Positions 24,152-32,881 of a DNA stretch of 35,177 nt are shown in pieces (the first letter of the stretch is position 1; each line of letters opens with the position of its first letter). Origin of the DNA: Ignavibacteriota bacterium (GTDB lineage: Bacteria > Bacteroidota > Ignavibacteria > UBA10030); the NCBI GenBank assembly GCA_003819715.1, contig RPQN01000023.1, forward strand, positions 1 to 35,177, in the 5' to 3' direction. A program made the position numbers and the translations under genes. Under the pieces are notes generated by a model. It was not told the DNA's origin. It did no database searches and saw only the letters and a list, made by a program, of their open reading frames with translations.

Positions 24152-25024
24152 TCATTCAATTTTTAAAAAAGCCCTTATCTTACTATATTCTGCGTCAAAT
24201 CCACCTAAATATTTATTTTCTTTAAAATTAAATGTAAATCCATCATTGAACGGAATCTTTATTTTACCTTCTGGGTCTCTTGAAAAAGACCCAGTAATAA
24301 AAATATCAACTTCCGGTTGGAGAAGTATGTTGGATGATATATTGGTCTGTAGGGTTCTTGTGGTTTCTACAATCAATGCACTTTCTCCACTGGCAAGTTT
24401 ATCTGCTTTCAAGAGAGTAGGACGGTAATTTTTCCCTATTAATAAGTAACAGGTAAGAATTATATTATAAGTTGTTCCATCTTTTGAAATAAAATTAATA
24501 AATAGTATATCCTTATCCTTGTTAAGATAAGCAGGTGGTTTTCCATCAATCACTGGCGAAATTGATAATTGAGAGTTAAGGGCATTCAATTTTAAAGTGC
24601 TTACCACAGAATGCAATGAATCGCTATACCTTAAATGATATTTTGCGAGCGCATCATTGGATGCCTTAATACTATTTGTATATGCATTTTTAACTTCGTA
24701 GACTATTGTATCTTTAGTTGATTTTTGGAGTTGCATTATTTTATTTTGTGCATCTTGAAAAAGTGAATCAACTTTCTTTTTTTCTTTTTCGGATGCTAAT
24801 TGTTTGATTTCAGATGCTTCTTGTTTTAAATCTGCTCTCCAATCCCTATATAAATTAAATACAATACTTAAAATGGCAAAAAGTATTAAAACCCAAGCCA
24901 TTCCCTTTATTCGGTGAAAAGGAGATTTTTTTGAGTGTTTAATATAAATCAGGTCTTTCACTGAAAGAATGGCAAAACTCATTAGAAAAACATTGACAAG
25001 AAAATTTAAAATATAATCAGGCAT
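24152..25024 (-). CDS. Two-helix membrane protein with long coiled coil, unknown function
   Basis: 290 residues. Membrane helices at about 5-22 and 42-58 (VLILFAILSIVFNLY) are followed by a charged coiled coil (about 64-135, KQLASEKEKKKVDSLFQ) and a C-terminal beta-rich domain with LFINFISKDGTTYNIILTCYLL and FITGSFSRDPEGKIKIPF. No family recognised. The start ATG has no clear ribosome site. It is first in the minus-strand run of membrane proteins and lies 73 bases before the XRE gene. Confidence 0.65.
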   Translation of the reverse strand: MPDYILNFLVNVFLMSFAILSVKDLIYIKHSKKSPFHRIKGMAWVLILFAILSIVFNLYRDWRADLKQEASEIKQLASEKEKKKVDSLFQDAQNKIMQLQKSTKDTIVYEVKNAYTNSIKASNDALAKYHLRYSDSLHSVVSTLKLNALNSQLSISPVIDGKPPAYLNKDKDILFINFISKDGTTYNIILTCYLLIGKNYRPTLLKADKLASGESALIVETTRTLQTNISSNILLQPEVDIFITGSFSRDPEGKIKIPFNDGFTFNFKENKYLGGFDAEYSKIRAFLKIE

Positions 25025-25099
25025 AATGTAGTGAGTGGTTTATAAGTAGTTATGAGAAAGTTAGATATTAGAGAACACAAACGCAAATTAATGAGACAC

Positions 25100-25123
25100 A
25101 AAAGCCCGCTTTCGCGGGCTTTT
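25100..25123. terminator. Bidirectional terminator after the integrase
   Basis: AAAAGCCCGC (25100-25109) and GCGGGCTTTT (25114-25123) form a 10-bp stem with a 4-base loop, followed on the plus strand by TTATTTTT and on the minus strand by TGTGTC. It separates the integrase from the cargo genes. Confidence 0.85.
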
Positions 25124-25164
25124 TATTTTTAAGACCGTATTACAGTGACTATATATTAACCATA

Positions 25165-26181
25165 TTAGAATTGTATCTTATTCACAGAAGAAACGAGAGT
25201 GCTTGGCAGTAAATGGCTATACGTGTTTGCTGTAAGATTCACGGAGCTATGTCCAAGTATCTTCTGAATCTCATAAATGGAAACTCCACTAACACATAGT
25301 AATGAAGCGGCGCTATGTCGTGTTGAATGAAAATGTAAATCTGGATTGAGTCCAGATACTCTTACACACCTTTTAAAGTATCTACTCACATAACTTGCTT
25401 CATATTTATAACCACCTTTATTGAAAACATATCCTCCATTTTGTCTTCGTTTCTTCAAGACAGATTTAACCAAGTCGTGCATCGGCACTACCCTATTCCT
25501 GCCTGTCTTGGTTTGAAAAGTTTCATCGTTTATAACTTGAATCAAAGAATCTTTAAAATCCACCTGACACCATCGCAAGTTTACAATTTCCGAAAGTCTC
25601 ATACCTGTTAAACATGCAACAAGATATAAATCTTTAAAAGTATCATTCTTCACGACTGCCAGCAATTTCTCAATATCTGCTTTCTGCATAAACGAAATTT
25701 TCCTTGTTACTTGTTTCACTTGTTTTGAATACTTGAATGGATTTTTCTGCAAATACTCATTATCCACGGCACTCTGAAAGACAGATTTCACAGCCCGATA
25801 ATACATATTAACAGTAGTTGCAGTTTTCTTCTTATCCAAGCAGTAGTTTTTGAATCGTTCAACATCTTCAAGCGTATATTGACTTAGCAGTTTATCGCCA
25901 ATAGCCAAAAGGAAATGTCTCTGTGCAGAATTATGAAGCTCAATCGTTTTGTGTCGTAGCAGATTAGATTTTAGAGATACGTATAACTCATAGAATGATG
26001 AAAGCGTGTGCATCACCTTCACCGGCTCTGCTGTTACTTCTGGCTTGTTTAATAGAAATGAAAGTGCATCACTTTTCTTTCTGCAATGAGTGGTTCGCCA
26101 TTGTATTTTTCCAGCAGAGTTTTTAATGCCGAGGTAGTATATCTTATTTTCAGAGCGTCTGTTCCAGTAAATCGTAGACAT
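25165..26181 (-). CDS. Tyrosine recombinase/integrase
   Basis: 338 residues from the ATG at 26181, chosen because AAAGGAG sits 6 bases upstream; a GTG at 26214 is in frame but has no such site. The N-terminal SAM-like core-binding domain (about 55-150) is followed by the catalytic domain with Arg195 (TGMRLSEIVNLRW), Lys225 (TFQTKTGRNR), HSTRH (His285, Arg288), His311 (ILGHSS) and nucleophile Tyr321 (ANTYSHL). All catalytic residues are present, so the enzyme is probably active. It lies next to tRNA-Asp, on the 5' side of the tRNA, and ends with its own terminator. It is the best evidence that 17.3-26.2 kb is an integrated element. Confidence 0.93.
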   Translation of the reverse strand: MSTIYWNRRSENKIYYLGIKNSAGKIQWRTTHCRKKSDALSFLLNKPEVTAEPVKVMHTLSSFYELYVSLKSNLLRHKTIELHNSAQRHFLLAIGDKLLSQYTLEDVERFKNYCLDKKKTATTVNMYYRAVKSVFQSAVDNEYLQKNPFKYSKQVKQVTRKISFMQKADIEKLLAVVKNDTFKDLYLVACLTGMRLSEIVNLRWCQVDFKDSLIQVINDETFQTKTGRNRVVPMHDLVKSVLKKRRQNGGYVFNKGGYKYEASYVSRYFKRCVRVSGLNPDLHFHSTRHSAASLLCVSGVSIYEIQKILGHSSVNLTANTYSHLLPSTLVSSVNKIQF

Positions 26182-26214
26182 GTTGAACTCCTTTCGTGGT
26201 TGAAAAGAGTTCAC

Positions 26215-26236
26215 ATACAGTGTATAAAAACTGTAT
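26215..26236. promoter_or_regulatory. Inverted ATACAGT pair upstream of the integrase
   Basis: ATACAGT (26215-26221) and ACTGTAT (26230-26236) form an inverted pair with 8 bases between, 34 bases before the integrase ATG. It may be an operator in the integrase promoter or a recombinase arm site; the same core occurs at the opposite end of the island (17302-17324 and 17505-17535). Confidence 0.45.
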
Positions 26237-26311
26237 ATTTTTTACGAAAGAACTAGAACTTCAGACTTGAAACAGACATTTAAAACCATTATATTAATTG
26301 TATAATGTTAT

Positions 26312-26386
26312 GGGGTCGTAGCTCAGCTTGGTTAGAGCGCCTGCCTGTCACGCAGGAGGTCGCGAGTTCGATCCTCGTCGGCCCCG
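26312..26386 (+). tRNA. tRNA-Asp (anticodon GTC)
   Basis: A 75-base cloverleaf: GGGGTCG pairs with CGGCCCC before discriminator G. The anticodon stem CCTGC/GCAGG encloses CTGTCAC (anticodon GTC) and the T arm is GCGAG-TTCGATC-CTCGT. A TATAAT box lies at 26301-26306, six bases before it. CCA is not encoded. This is the probable target neighbourhood of the island integrase, although the island lies on its 5' side. Confidence 0.95.
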
Positions 26387-26387
26387 C

Positions 26388-26419
26388 AAAAACGAGGGTT
26401 TTTTTATGCCCTCGTTTTT
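26388..26419 (+). terminator. Terminator of tRNA-Asp
   Basis: AAAAACGAGGG (26388-26398) and CCCTCGTTTTT (26409-26419) form an 11-bp stem with a 10-base loop and a T-tract, directly after the tRNA. Confidence 0.85.
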
Positions 26420-26523
26420 TATTTCCCGTCACCCCGTTCAGCCACCCTCATAACTCCCTGTTTAATTCTCGACTTTTTTAGCCGGTTTTATCGCTTTTCC
26501 GGGTATGTATCTCTAGGTTTCTT

Positions 26524-26565
26524 CCTTCTGCTTACTGCATACTGCTTACTGCCTACTGCTTCCTG
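26524..26565. repeat. Heptanucleotide tandem repeat
   Basis: Six imperfect 7-base units of the form CTTACTG/CATACTG/CTTACTG/CCTACTG/CTTCCTG run in phase, just downstream of the ABC-2 permease stop. Confidence 0.6.
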
Positions 26566-26572
26566 CTCAAGT

Positions 26573-27337
26573 TTATTCTGTCGCTTTCCTGATCATTCTT
26601 TGAGCAAGGAAAAACGAGGCCATCAGGAAAGCACAAAATGCCGCGGATTGAAGTGCAATTTCATTGAAAGAACCCGTCCCTATGGTCAAATATCTCAAAA
26701 CATTCGTAAGCCATGTGAGTGGATTAACCATGGATGGAATTTTTAACCATGCAGGCAGCTGGTCGGTCGGATAAAAAAGGCTGCTGATAAACATCAATAT
26801 AAAGTAGGAGGCGTTGATGACCATATTGAACGTATCGTTCCGGCGAATGAGGAACGTCGCACTTGCCATGCAAAAGAACCATCCGGCGGTTCCAAGCACC
26901 GCACCGGCAAGGATGAAAGGAATCATCGCAAGACGGATCTCGACACCGAGAATCACAACACCGGCAATCAGGGTGACGCTTGCCTGTACCACCGTCATCA
27001 TCCCCTGAAATAAAATTTTTCCCAGGAGCAGTTCCCCTCTCGTCAGCGGATACGTAAGATGTTCGTAGAAGATACCGTTGTCCCGGTCAATAAAAAATCC
27101 ATACGACTGGTTCACCGCATTTCCAAAACAGGTCATGGCAATCACGCCCGCTAAAAAGAATGCATTGTAGCGAATGGCATTGCCGTCGATCATAAAGCTT
27201 GCCCCCAGGGCCCGGTCAAATGCGACGCCGAACATCAGGAGATAGAGCAGGGGAACCATGACGTCAAAAAACATCCACGTGAGACTTGTCCGGCGGATAA
27301 GATATTCGCGGTACATCACAGCAAAAACGGGTTTCAT
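26573..27337 (-). CDS. ABC-2 type transporter permease
   Basis: 254 residues with six hydrophobic helices (for example LTWMFFDVMVPLLYLLMFGVAF, MTCFGNAVNQSYG region, VTLIAGVVILGVEIRLAM, MVINASYFILMFISSLFYP). The ABC-2 family pattern includes the GIFYEHLTYPLTRGELLLGK cytosolic loop. Its ATG overlaps the ATPase stop by 4 bases (ATGA), so the two form one exporter, of the type seen for drugs, nodulation factors or polysaccharides. The substrate is unknown; there is no accessory membrane fusion gene. Confidence 0.9.
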   Translation of the reverse strand: MKPVFAVMYREYLIRRTSLTWMFFDVMVPLLYLLMFGVAFDRALGASFMIDGNAIRYNAFFLAGVIAMTCFGNAVNQSYGFFIDRDNGIFYEHLTYPLTRGELLLGKILFQGMMTVVQASVTLIAGVVILGVEIRLAMIPFILAGAVLGTAGWFFCMASATFLIRRNDTFNMVINASYFILMFISSLFYPTDQLPAWLKIPSMVNPLTWLTNVLRYLTIGTGSFNEIALQSAAFCAFLMASFFLAQRMIRKATE

Positions 27338-28287
27338 GCTTTCCTCTCCGTTTTTTTATCTATCAGCTCGATAAAGGTATCCTCAAGGCTGGTCCGTGAT
27401 ATTTCAAAATACTGAAAAACACCGGCTGCACGTGCACGCTGTATCATGTCAAGCGCCTGGTCCTCTGTTGCAACGGTGACAATAAATGAATTCTCTGATT
27501 GTTCTATCGAAACAGGGGCACATTGTTCGATCCAGCGGCGCCATGCTGCGGGATCGGATTGACAAGTCATCGAGACGGTGTATAATTGAAGTCCCATCGA
27601 TTTGACCTCTTCGATGTTGCCCTGAGCTAGGATACTCCCATGATTGATGATGGTCACCGCGTCACACAATATTTCCGCTTCGTCCAGCAGATGGGTGGTG
27701 AGCAGAATGGTTCTTCCTTTATGCGATTCTTCCCGAATGGCATTGAGGGTCGTCCGCTTGTTGAACGTATCCATCCCTGTCGTTGCTTCATCAAGGAAAA
27801 CGACCGGTTTATCGATAAGAAACATTTTTGCCACCTGCACCCGGCGTTTCAACCCTCCGCTGAGATCAATACCGGATTCGTTAAGGTATTCGCGAAGCCC
27901 GAACAATTCGCAGAGCCGGTCGGTGCGTCGATCGATCTCCTTCGCTGATATCCCATGGAATTTGCCGAATGTTTTGAAATTGTTCCGGACGGAGAGATAG
28001 ATTTCGAGCGCATTATCCTGGATGACTGCGCAGATCTGTTTCCTGACGTCGGTGCTCTGCGCAACAACATCGTGACCGCACACAGCGGCTTTTCCGGAAG
28101 TCGGAACAATGAGGGTGGTGAGAATTTTTATGGTGGTTGATTTTCCTGCACCGTTCGGACCAAGCAGTCCGAAGATTTGCCCCTTCTGTACAGAAAACGA
28201 AATACCTTTCAGCGCATGCACAGGCGTATGCCCGCGCTTGTGATATGTCTTAGCAAGATTTTGGACTTCTATGATACTCTCATTCAT
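27334..28287 (-). CDS. ABC transporter ATP-binding protein (DrrA-like)
   Basis: 317 residues. Walker A GPNGAGKS (43-50), signature LSGGLKRR (142-149), Walker B VVFLDEAT (162-169) and switch His in LLTTHLLDEAE are all intact. The LSGGxKRR signature and the ~80-residue C-terminal extension (LEDTFIELI) match the DrrA subfamily of ABC-2 exporters. It pairs with the permease encoded next, by a 4-base overlap. Confidence 0.92.
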   Translation of the reverse strand: MNESIIEVQNLAKTYHKRGHTPVHALKGISFSVQKGQIFGLLGPNGAGKSTTIKILTTLIVPTSGKAAVCGHDVVAQSTDVRKQICAVIQDNALEIYLSVRNNFKTFGKFHGISAKEIDRRTDRLCELFGLREYLNESGIDLSGGLKRRVQVAKMFLIDKPVVFLDEATTGMDTFNKRTTLNAIREESHKGRTILLTTHLLDEAEILCDAVTIINHGSILAQGNIEEVKSMGLQLYTVSMTCQSDPAAWRRWIEQCAPVSIEQSENSFIVTVATEDQALDMIQRARAAGVFQYFEISRTSLEDTFIELIDKKTERKA

Positions 28288-28671
28288 ATCACGTTCGTTT
28301 CATGATCGCTGATGATGAAAAAAATACGAAACTAATATTCAGGGAACAATAAAAGGCGGTTCTTTAGTAGTGGGCTGTTTTAAGATTCCCGCTAATCCGC
28401 CAAAAAGATGGCGGGCAAACAATCCGCGGGTATGATAGCCGGAGGCCTGAGAATGATGCAAGCGTTAGCTTGCAACAATTTTTGTGTTATTCCCAGCCGG
28501 AGGCATAAAATTGAATCACGCGAAGCGTGATACATTATCAGGCTTCCAGCTATCGGGAATCTTACTTTGCCTTATAGAGCTTTCTCAAAATAGCACACTA
28601 CCTTTCAACACGGGTTCTTGCTTCCCTTTTCATCGTTTCGTATATTGTGATGGTTCGATTGAAAATATTCC
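28288..28671. other. 384-base intergenic region occupied by a MITE-like element
   Basis: No gene is supported. Most of it is the inverted-repeat structure at 28367-28601; the remaining right end leads into tRNA-Arg(ACG), and the left end should hold the promoter of the ABC exporter. Confidence 0.6.
28367..28601. mobile_element. MITE-like element with imperfect terminal inverted repeats
   Basis: The left arm GTAGTGGGCTGTTTTAAG (from 28367) continues into TAAGATTCCCG (28381-28391). On the right, CGGGAATCTTA (28554-28564) and AAAATAGCACACTAC (28587-28601) are the reverse-complement counterparts, the outer part with two mismatches. Inside are three hairpins: CCGCCA/TGGCGG (28397-28414), one around GCAAGCGTTAGCTTGC and one around TCACGCGAAGCGTGA. 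AGCCGGAGGC occurs twice. The structure fits a small non-autonomous element with no coding capacity. Confidence 0.55.
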
Positions 28672-28745
28672 GCACCCATAGCTCAATTGGATAGAGCGGC
28701 AGCCTACGGAGCTGTAGGTTGGGGGTTCGACTCCCTCTGGGTGCA
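28672..28745 (+). tRNA. tRNA-Arg (anticodon ACG)
   Basis: A 74-base cloverleaf: GCACCCA pairs with TGGGTGC before discriminator A. The anticodon stem GCAGC/GCTGT encloses CTACGGA (anticodon ACG, read as ICG after editing, for which the tadA product at 32.9 kb is the enzyme). Confidence 0.95.
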
Positions 28746-28748
28746 CAA

Positions 28749-28776
28749 AAAAAGCCCTGTATTAACGGGGCTTTTT
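28749..28776 (+). terminator. Terminator of tRNA-Arg(ACG)
   Basis: AAAAAGCCCTG (28749-28759) and CGGGGCTTTTT (28766-28776) form an 11-bp stem with one T-G wobble, a 6-base loop and a T-tract. Confidence 0.85.
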
Positions 28777-28808
28777 TATTTACATACCGAATCAGTCATC
28801 CCGCCCTG

Positions 28809-30638
28809 TCACTCCAGGATTACCTTCATCTGGCATGCCTGACAATCGAATTCAAGCCGGTATCGGTTCCTTCCATCCTGTAAAAATAACGGCTCTGCAT
28901 TTGATACGTTTTTTCCAGTACATAAGTTATACTGGAATCGCAGGCAGTGCTTCATCGTCATCGCCGTTTTTCCCCTGGTCCATTCCTGCAGTTCAAATGC
29001 TCTCTCGATGTGCTCAACCCCATGCCGGCGGTAGAAATCTTCCGCTTTCTTATTTGCAACGTTTGCAGAATAATCCAGACGTTGTACCGGATATGGTATA
29101 TTATTGGATTGAATTTGAGCAAGTGATCTCGGGTATAATTTCAACCGTTCCTCCTCCAACATTCGAATCCCCCGGCGGCGTAATTCATTGCAGAGGCTGA
29201 CAGGAAGAAAATATGGCTGAGTCCAGAGTACGATTAATTCTTCGCACACAAAAATGGTATCACCTAATTTTGTCAACTGACGGCGGATTGTTTCATCCGC
29301 TTGCTGCGCGTTTTTTGCAGGATTCTTTGGGCTATCAAGGGACACCCGGGCCTGAACACCGTCCTCATCTTCCAGATGAAGAACAAATCCATTGTCCCCT
29401 TCTTCAAATCGCATCATCACCGGTATGAATCGGTTTGTGGAATCTGTCTGAAGTTCTTTCGCGAATGCATGGTCAAAATTACGATAAAGGACGGTCCCGA
29501 TATCGAGTCCGTTCATATCCGCCGGAAATATTTTATCGCCTTCCGCCTTATTGATATTGGTCCCCTGCAATTCCTGCTGTGCATTGAAGAAACAGATGCC
29601 GTCTCCGTTGTGCAGCTTCTCCGATGCATCCAGGAGAAAGAAACTGCGTCCCACTTTGTTCACCTTCCCCACCACCGTGCCGGTGGATTTTGGCGTGTCC
29701 GGCGAAAGAATATCCCTGCTTCTCCGCCGGATAAAATGTTCGGTAAATCCGCGATTGAATGTCTTCGCCGGATCAGGCTGGAATGAGACAACGGTATTTC
29801 CGGATGATGCCTTGACGTGCGTCCCGCCCTGTCCGATGATTTCATCGATTCGCTGCCGGTAGAATGCAGTGACATTCTTGACGTAGTTTTTATCTTTTAA
29901 TCTCCCCTCTATCTTGAATGAACTCACGCCGCAATCAATCAAGTCGCGAAGAACCTCGGAGAGATTGAGATCTTTCAGGGAAAGCAAATATTTATGCTGG
30001 TCCAGGATGTGTCCTGATGCGTCCAGCAGCGTGTACGGCAGGCGGCAGGGCTGGGCGCACATCCCCCGGTTTGCGCTTCTCCCCTGGGCGGCCTGACTGA
30101 GATAACATTGTCCGCTGAAACTCACGCACAGTGCGCCGTGGATAAAAAACTCCAGATCGATCGACGTGTTTGCCCTGATCTCACGTACTTGTTTCAGCGA
30201 TAATTCACGGGCCAGAATGACGCGCTGAAATCCAACCTTCTCAAGAAATTGAATTTTCTCAAGAGAATAATTGTGCATTTGAGTACTGGCAAATAACGGA
30301 ATCGGGGGCAGATCCAACTCCAGTATTCCCGCATCCTGGATGATGAGGGCGTCTGCGCCCGCGTCAGAGATCGATTGAATAAGCGCACGTGCTTCATCTA
30401 ATTCGTCATCATACAAAATCGTATTGAGGGTTATATAGACTTTTGCCCAGTACCGGTGCGCATATTCAATAAGTTTTGCGATGTCGGAAAGCGTATTGCC
30501 TGCAGCGAGGCGGGCGCCAAATTTCGGGGCGCCGATATACACTGCATCGGCACCATGATTGATGGCGGCTCTTCCGGACTCTTCGTTCTTTGCCGGAGCA
30601 AGAAGTTCGATGCTTCGGTTATTGTCTTTGGTACGCAT
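28809..30638 (-). CDS. U32 peptidase-family protein (RlhA/TrhP-like RNA hydroxylase type)
   Basis: 609 residues. The N-terminal TIM-barrel-like U32 domain (ELLAPAKNEESGRAAINHGADAVYIGAPKFGAR) leads to the Cys cluster IHGALCVSFSGQCYLSQ...NRGMCAQPCRLPY, which in characterised members supports RNA hydroxylation rather than proteolysis. A middle DUF3656-like region follows, and the C-terminus has KHCLRFQYNLC and LEFDCQACQMKVI, further Cys pairs for an iron-sulfur site. E. coli RlhA hydroxylates 23S rRNA C2501 and TrhP tRNA U34; which reaction applies here is not decidable. It is divergent from the DUF1385 gene. The tRNA-Arg(ACG) terminator and tRNA lie downstream. Confidence 0.88.
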   Translation of the reverse strand: MRTKDNNRSIELLAPAKNEESGRAAINHGADAVYIGAPKFGARLAAGNTLSDIAKLIEYAHRYWAKVYITLNTILYDDELDEARALIQSISDAGADALIIQDAGILELDLPPIPLFASTQMHNYSLEKIQFLEKVGFQRVILARELSLKQVREIRANTSIDLEFFIHGALCVSFSGQCYLSQAAQGRSANRGMCAQPCRLPYTLLDASGHILDQHKYLLSLKDLNLSEVLRDLIDCGVSSFKIEGRLKDKNYVKNVTAFYRQRIDEIIGQGGTHVKASSGNTVVSFQPDPAKTFNRGFTEHFIRRRSRDILSPDTPKSTGTVVGKVNKVGRSFFLLDASEKLHNGDGICFFNAQQELQGTNINKAEGDKIFPADMNGLDIGTVLYRNFDHAFAKELQTDSTNRFIPVMMRFEEGDNGFVLHLEDEDGVQARVSLDSPKNPAKNAQQADETIRRQLTKLGDTIFVCEELIVLWTQPYFLPVSLCNELRRRGIRMLEEERLKLYPRSLAQIQSNNIPYPVQRLDYSANVANKKAEDFYRRHGVEHIERAFELQEWTRGKTAMTMKHCLRFQYNLCTGKNVSNAEPLFLQDGRNRYRLEFDCQACQMKVILE

Positions 30639-30741
30639 TCAGAGAGTTCTCTTCCTACAAGGTAGAGAAACTTCCCTTCCCTCTCAAATTGATAGCACGG
30701 AAAAACTTCCGTATATTTAATAAAAACAACAGGAGTGTAAA

Positions 30742-31797
30742 TTGCAGAACCAGGAAAATAAAGAGTGGATTCCGACTAATCCCGATTATGATCCCAACAA
30801 ACCCATGCAGGTTGGCGGTCAGGCGGTGATCGAAGGGGTGATGATGCGTGCACCCGGTTCGGTTGCGACAGCGGTACGGCGCGCGAACGGGCAAATTGTC
30901 GTCCAGCAGCAGAGTTATAAATCGGTCACAGAAAAATATCGTTGGCTTAATGTGCCCATTTTACGCGGTGCCGTCGGCCTTGTTGATATGATGTATCTCG
31001 GTATAAAGACGCTCAACTTTTCAGCTGAAATAGCGATGCTCGACGCGGAAACCGAAGAAGCAAAGAGCAATGGCCGCAAGGACAAAAAAGACTCAAAGGG
31101 AAAAGACAAATCACCATCGAAACTGGCTCTCGTGGCTTCGCTCATCTTTGCTCTTGCTGTCGGGATAGGAATTTTCTTTATCCTGCCGTTGTACCTGACA
31201 ACGAAAGTATTTGCCATTGAACAGACAGCGGTGGCATTCAATATTGTCGCAGGCGCTATCCGCATCTCCATCCTGCTTCTCTATATGGCCGGCATTTCGC
31301 TGATGAAGGACATTCAGCAGTTGTTTCGTTATCACGGTGCAGAACATAAATCCGTCTTCGCATACGAATTGAAAGGCGCCCTTCTCCCGAGTTCGGTCGC
31401 CCGGTACAGTCGATTTCATCCCCGGTGCGGTACAAGCTTTCTTCTTATCGTTGCGTTCGTCGCGATTCTTTCGTTCAGCCTGCTTGATGCATTATTACTG
31501 ACCTTTCTTTCCAGCATCACGCTCCCTATCCGGTTCTTGACCCACCTTCCTTTTATCCCGATCGTCGGCGGCGTGGCGTATGAAATTATAAAATTTTCCG
31601 CGAAGCACAGCACGACATGGTGGGGCAGAATCGTCATTGCTCCCGGTCTCTGGCTTCAACGCATCACGACCAAAGAGCCTACTGAACCGCAGATCGAAGT
31701 CGCTCTCGTGGCGCTCCAATGCGCTCTCGGACAGGAAAATCCGGCAAAGTATACGCTTCAATTACAACCTGCGGAACCCGTCTCCGAAAAGGTTTGA
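30742..31797 (+). CDS. DUF1385 membrane protein (YqhQ-like)
   Basis: 351 residues. The family hallmark [21 protein letters not shown] is near the N-terminus, and several hydrophobic helices follow after a Lys/Asp-rich insert ([18 protein letters not shown]). The [14 protein letters not shown] motif, with conserved His and Glu, is typical of this family. The start is TTG with AGGAG 6 bases upstream; no in-frame ATG gives a full-length protein. The prfA gene begins 7 bases after its stop, a pairing common in bacteria. The function is unknown. Confidence 0.9.
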   Translation: MQNQENKEWIPTNPDYDPNKPMQVGGQAVIEGVMMRAPGSVATAVRRANGQIVVQQQSYKSVTEKYRWLNVPILRGAVGLVDMMYLGIKTLNFSAEIAMLDAETEEAKSNGRKDKKDSKGKDKSPSKLALVASLIFALAVGIGIFFILPLYLTTKVFAIEQTAVAFNIVAGAIRISILLLYMAGISLMKDIQQLFRYHGAEHKSVFAYELKGALLPSSVARYSRFHPRCGTSFLLIVAFVAILSFSLLDALLLTFLSSITLPIRFLTHLPFIPIVGGVAYEIIKFSAKHSTTWWGRIVIAPGLWLQRITTKEPTEPQIEVALVALQCALGQENPAKYTLQLQPAEPVSEKV

Positions 31798-31804
31798 GAA
31801 TCAC

Positions 31805-32875
31805 ATGATTGAGAAGTTGGAAAAAATATTTCAGCGGTACGACGAGGTCAGCAAGCTCATGAGTAATCCGGTCATTGCCGCCGACCAGCAAAAGAGCCGG
31901 GACCTGGGGAAGGAATACCGCACCCTGGAACAGGTGGTGAAATCCGGACAGCGATATAAAAAAGTGTATCACGATTTCAACGGCAGCAAAGAATTGCTCG
32001 ATTCGACCAGCGATCCGGAAATGAAATCTCTCGCTCAGGAAGAATATGACCGGCTGAAGATCGAACTTGCGCGGCTTGAAGAAGAGATGAAGATATTGCT
32101 GATTCCTCCGGATCCCAATGATACAAAAAACTTTATCATGGAAATTCGTGCCGGCACCGGCGGCGAGGAAGCGGCAATATTTGCGGCGGATTTATACAGA
32201 ATGTACACCCGCTACTCGGAACGAAAAGGCTGGAAGGTCGAACTCATGGATTGGAACGATACGGCCAAGGGCGGCTTTAAAGAAATCGTCTTTGCCGTCT
32301 CCGGTGAAGGGGCCTACGGTGTGATGAAATATGAAAGCGGCGTCCATCGGGTGCAACGGGTTCCCGAGACCGAAGCCCAGGGACGTGTTCATACCTCTGC
32401 AGCCTCCGTCGTCGTACTGCCGGAAGTCGAAGATGTGGAGATTGAAATAAATCCTGCAGACCTGCAGCTGGACACCTATCGCTCGGGCGGCAAGGGCGGT
32501 CAGAATGTCAATAAAGTGGAAACGGCCGTCCGGATTACCCATAAACCAAGCGGCATCATCGTCGCATGCCAGCAGGAACGGTCGCAATTTCAAAACCGTG
32601 AACGGGCCATGAAAATGCTGCGGGCCAAACTCTACGAATTGAAACTTGAAGAGCAGACAAAATCTACTGCCGCCCAGCGAAAATCGATGGTGAAAAGCGG
32701 CGATCGAAGCGATAAAATCCGGACCTACAATTTCCCGCAGAACCGCCTGACCGATCACCGGATCGGATTTACGATCTACAGCCTGGACCGGGTCATCAAC
32801 GGAGAATTGGATGAATTGATAGACCAGCTACGGATTGCCGAACGGGCTGAAAAACTGCAAAACGCAACGGCATAA
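31805..32875 (+). CDS. prfA: Peptide chain release factor 1
   Basis: 356 residues from the ATG at 31805. The frame is open further upstream but that part overlaps DUF1385 and is not RF1-like. The protein has the full family length and the GGQ peptidyl-hydrolysis motif ([19 protein letters not shown] at 231-233) and the PxT codon-reading element [16 protein letters not shown] (PET 187-189). It terminates translation at UAA and UAG. It is co-transcribed with DUF1385; tadA converges from the other side with a 6-base gap. Confidence 0.96.
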   Translation: MIEKLEKIFQRYDEVSKLMSNPVIAADQQKSRDLGKEYRTLEQVVKSGQRYKKVYHDFNGSKELLDSTSDPEMKSLAQEEYDRLKIELARLEEEMKILLIPPDPNDTKNFIMEIRAGTGGEEAAIFAADLYRMYTRYSERKGWKVELMDWNDTAKGGFKEIVFAVSGEGAYGVMKYESGVHRVQRVPETEAQGRVHTSAASVVVLPEVEDVEIEINPADLQLDTYRSGGKGGQNVNKVETAVRITHKPSGIIVACQQERSQFQNRERAMKMLRAKLYELKLEEQTKSTAAQRKSMVKSGDRSDKIRTYNFPQNRLTDHRIGFTIYSLDRVINGELDELIDQLRIAERAEKLQNATA

Positions 32876-32881
32876 GACCGC

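Noticed and set aside
26312-26386. tRNA-Asp interrupted by the island
   Set aside because: The cloverleaf is complete, with intact acceptor and T arms, so the gene is functional.
31637-31804. N-terminal extension of release factor 1
   Set aside because: It overlaps the DUF1385 coding region in another frame; RF1 family similarity begins exactly at MIEKLEKIF.
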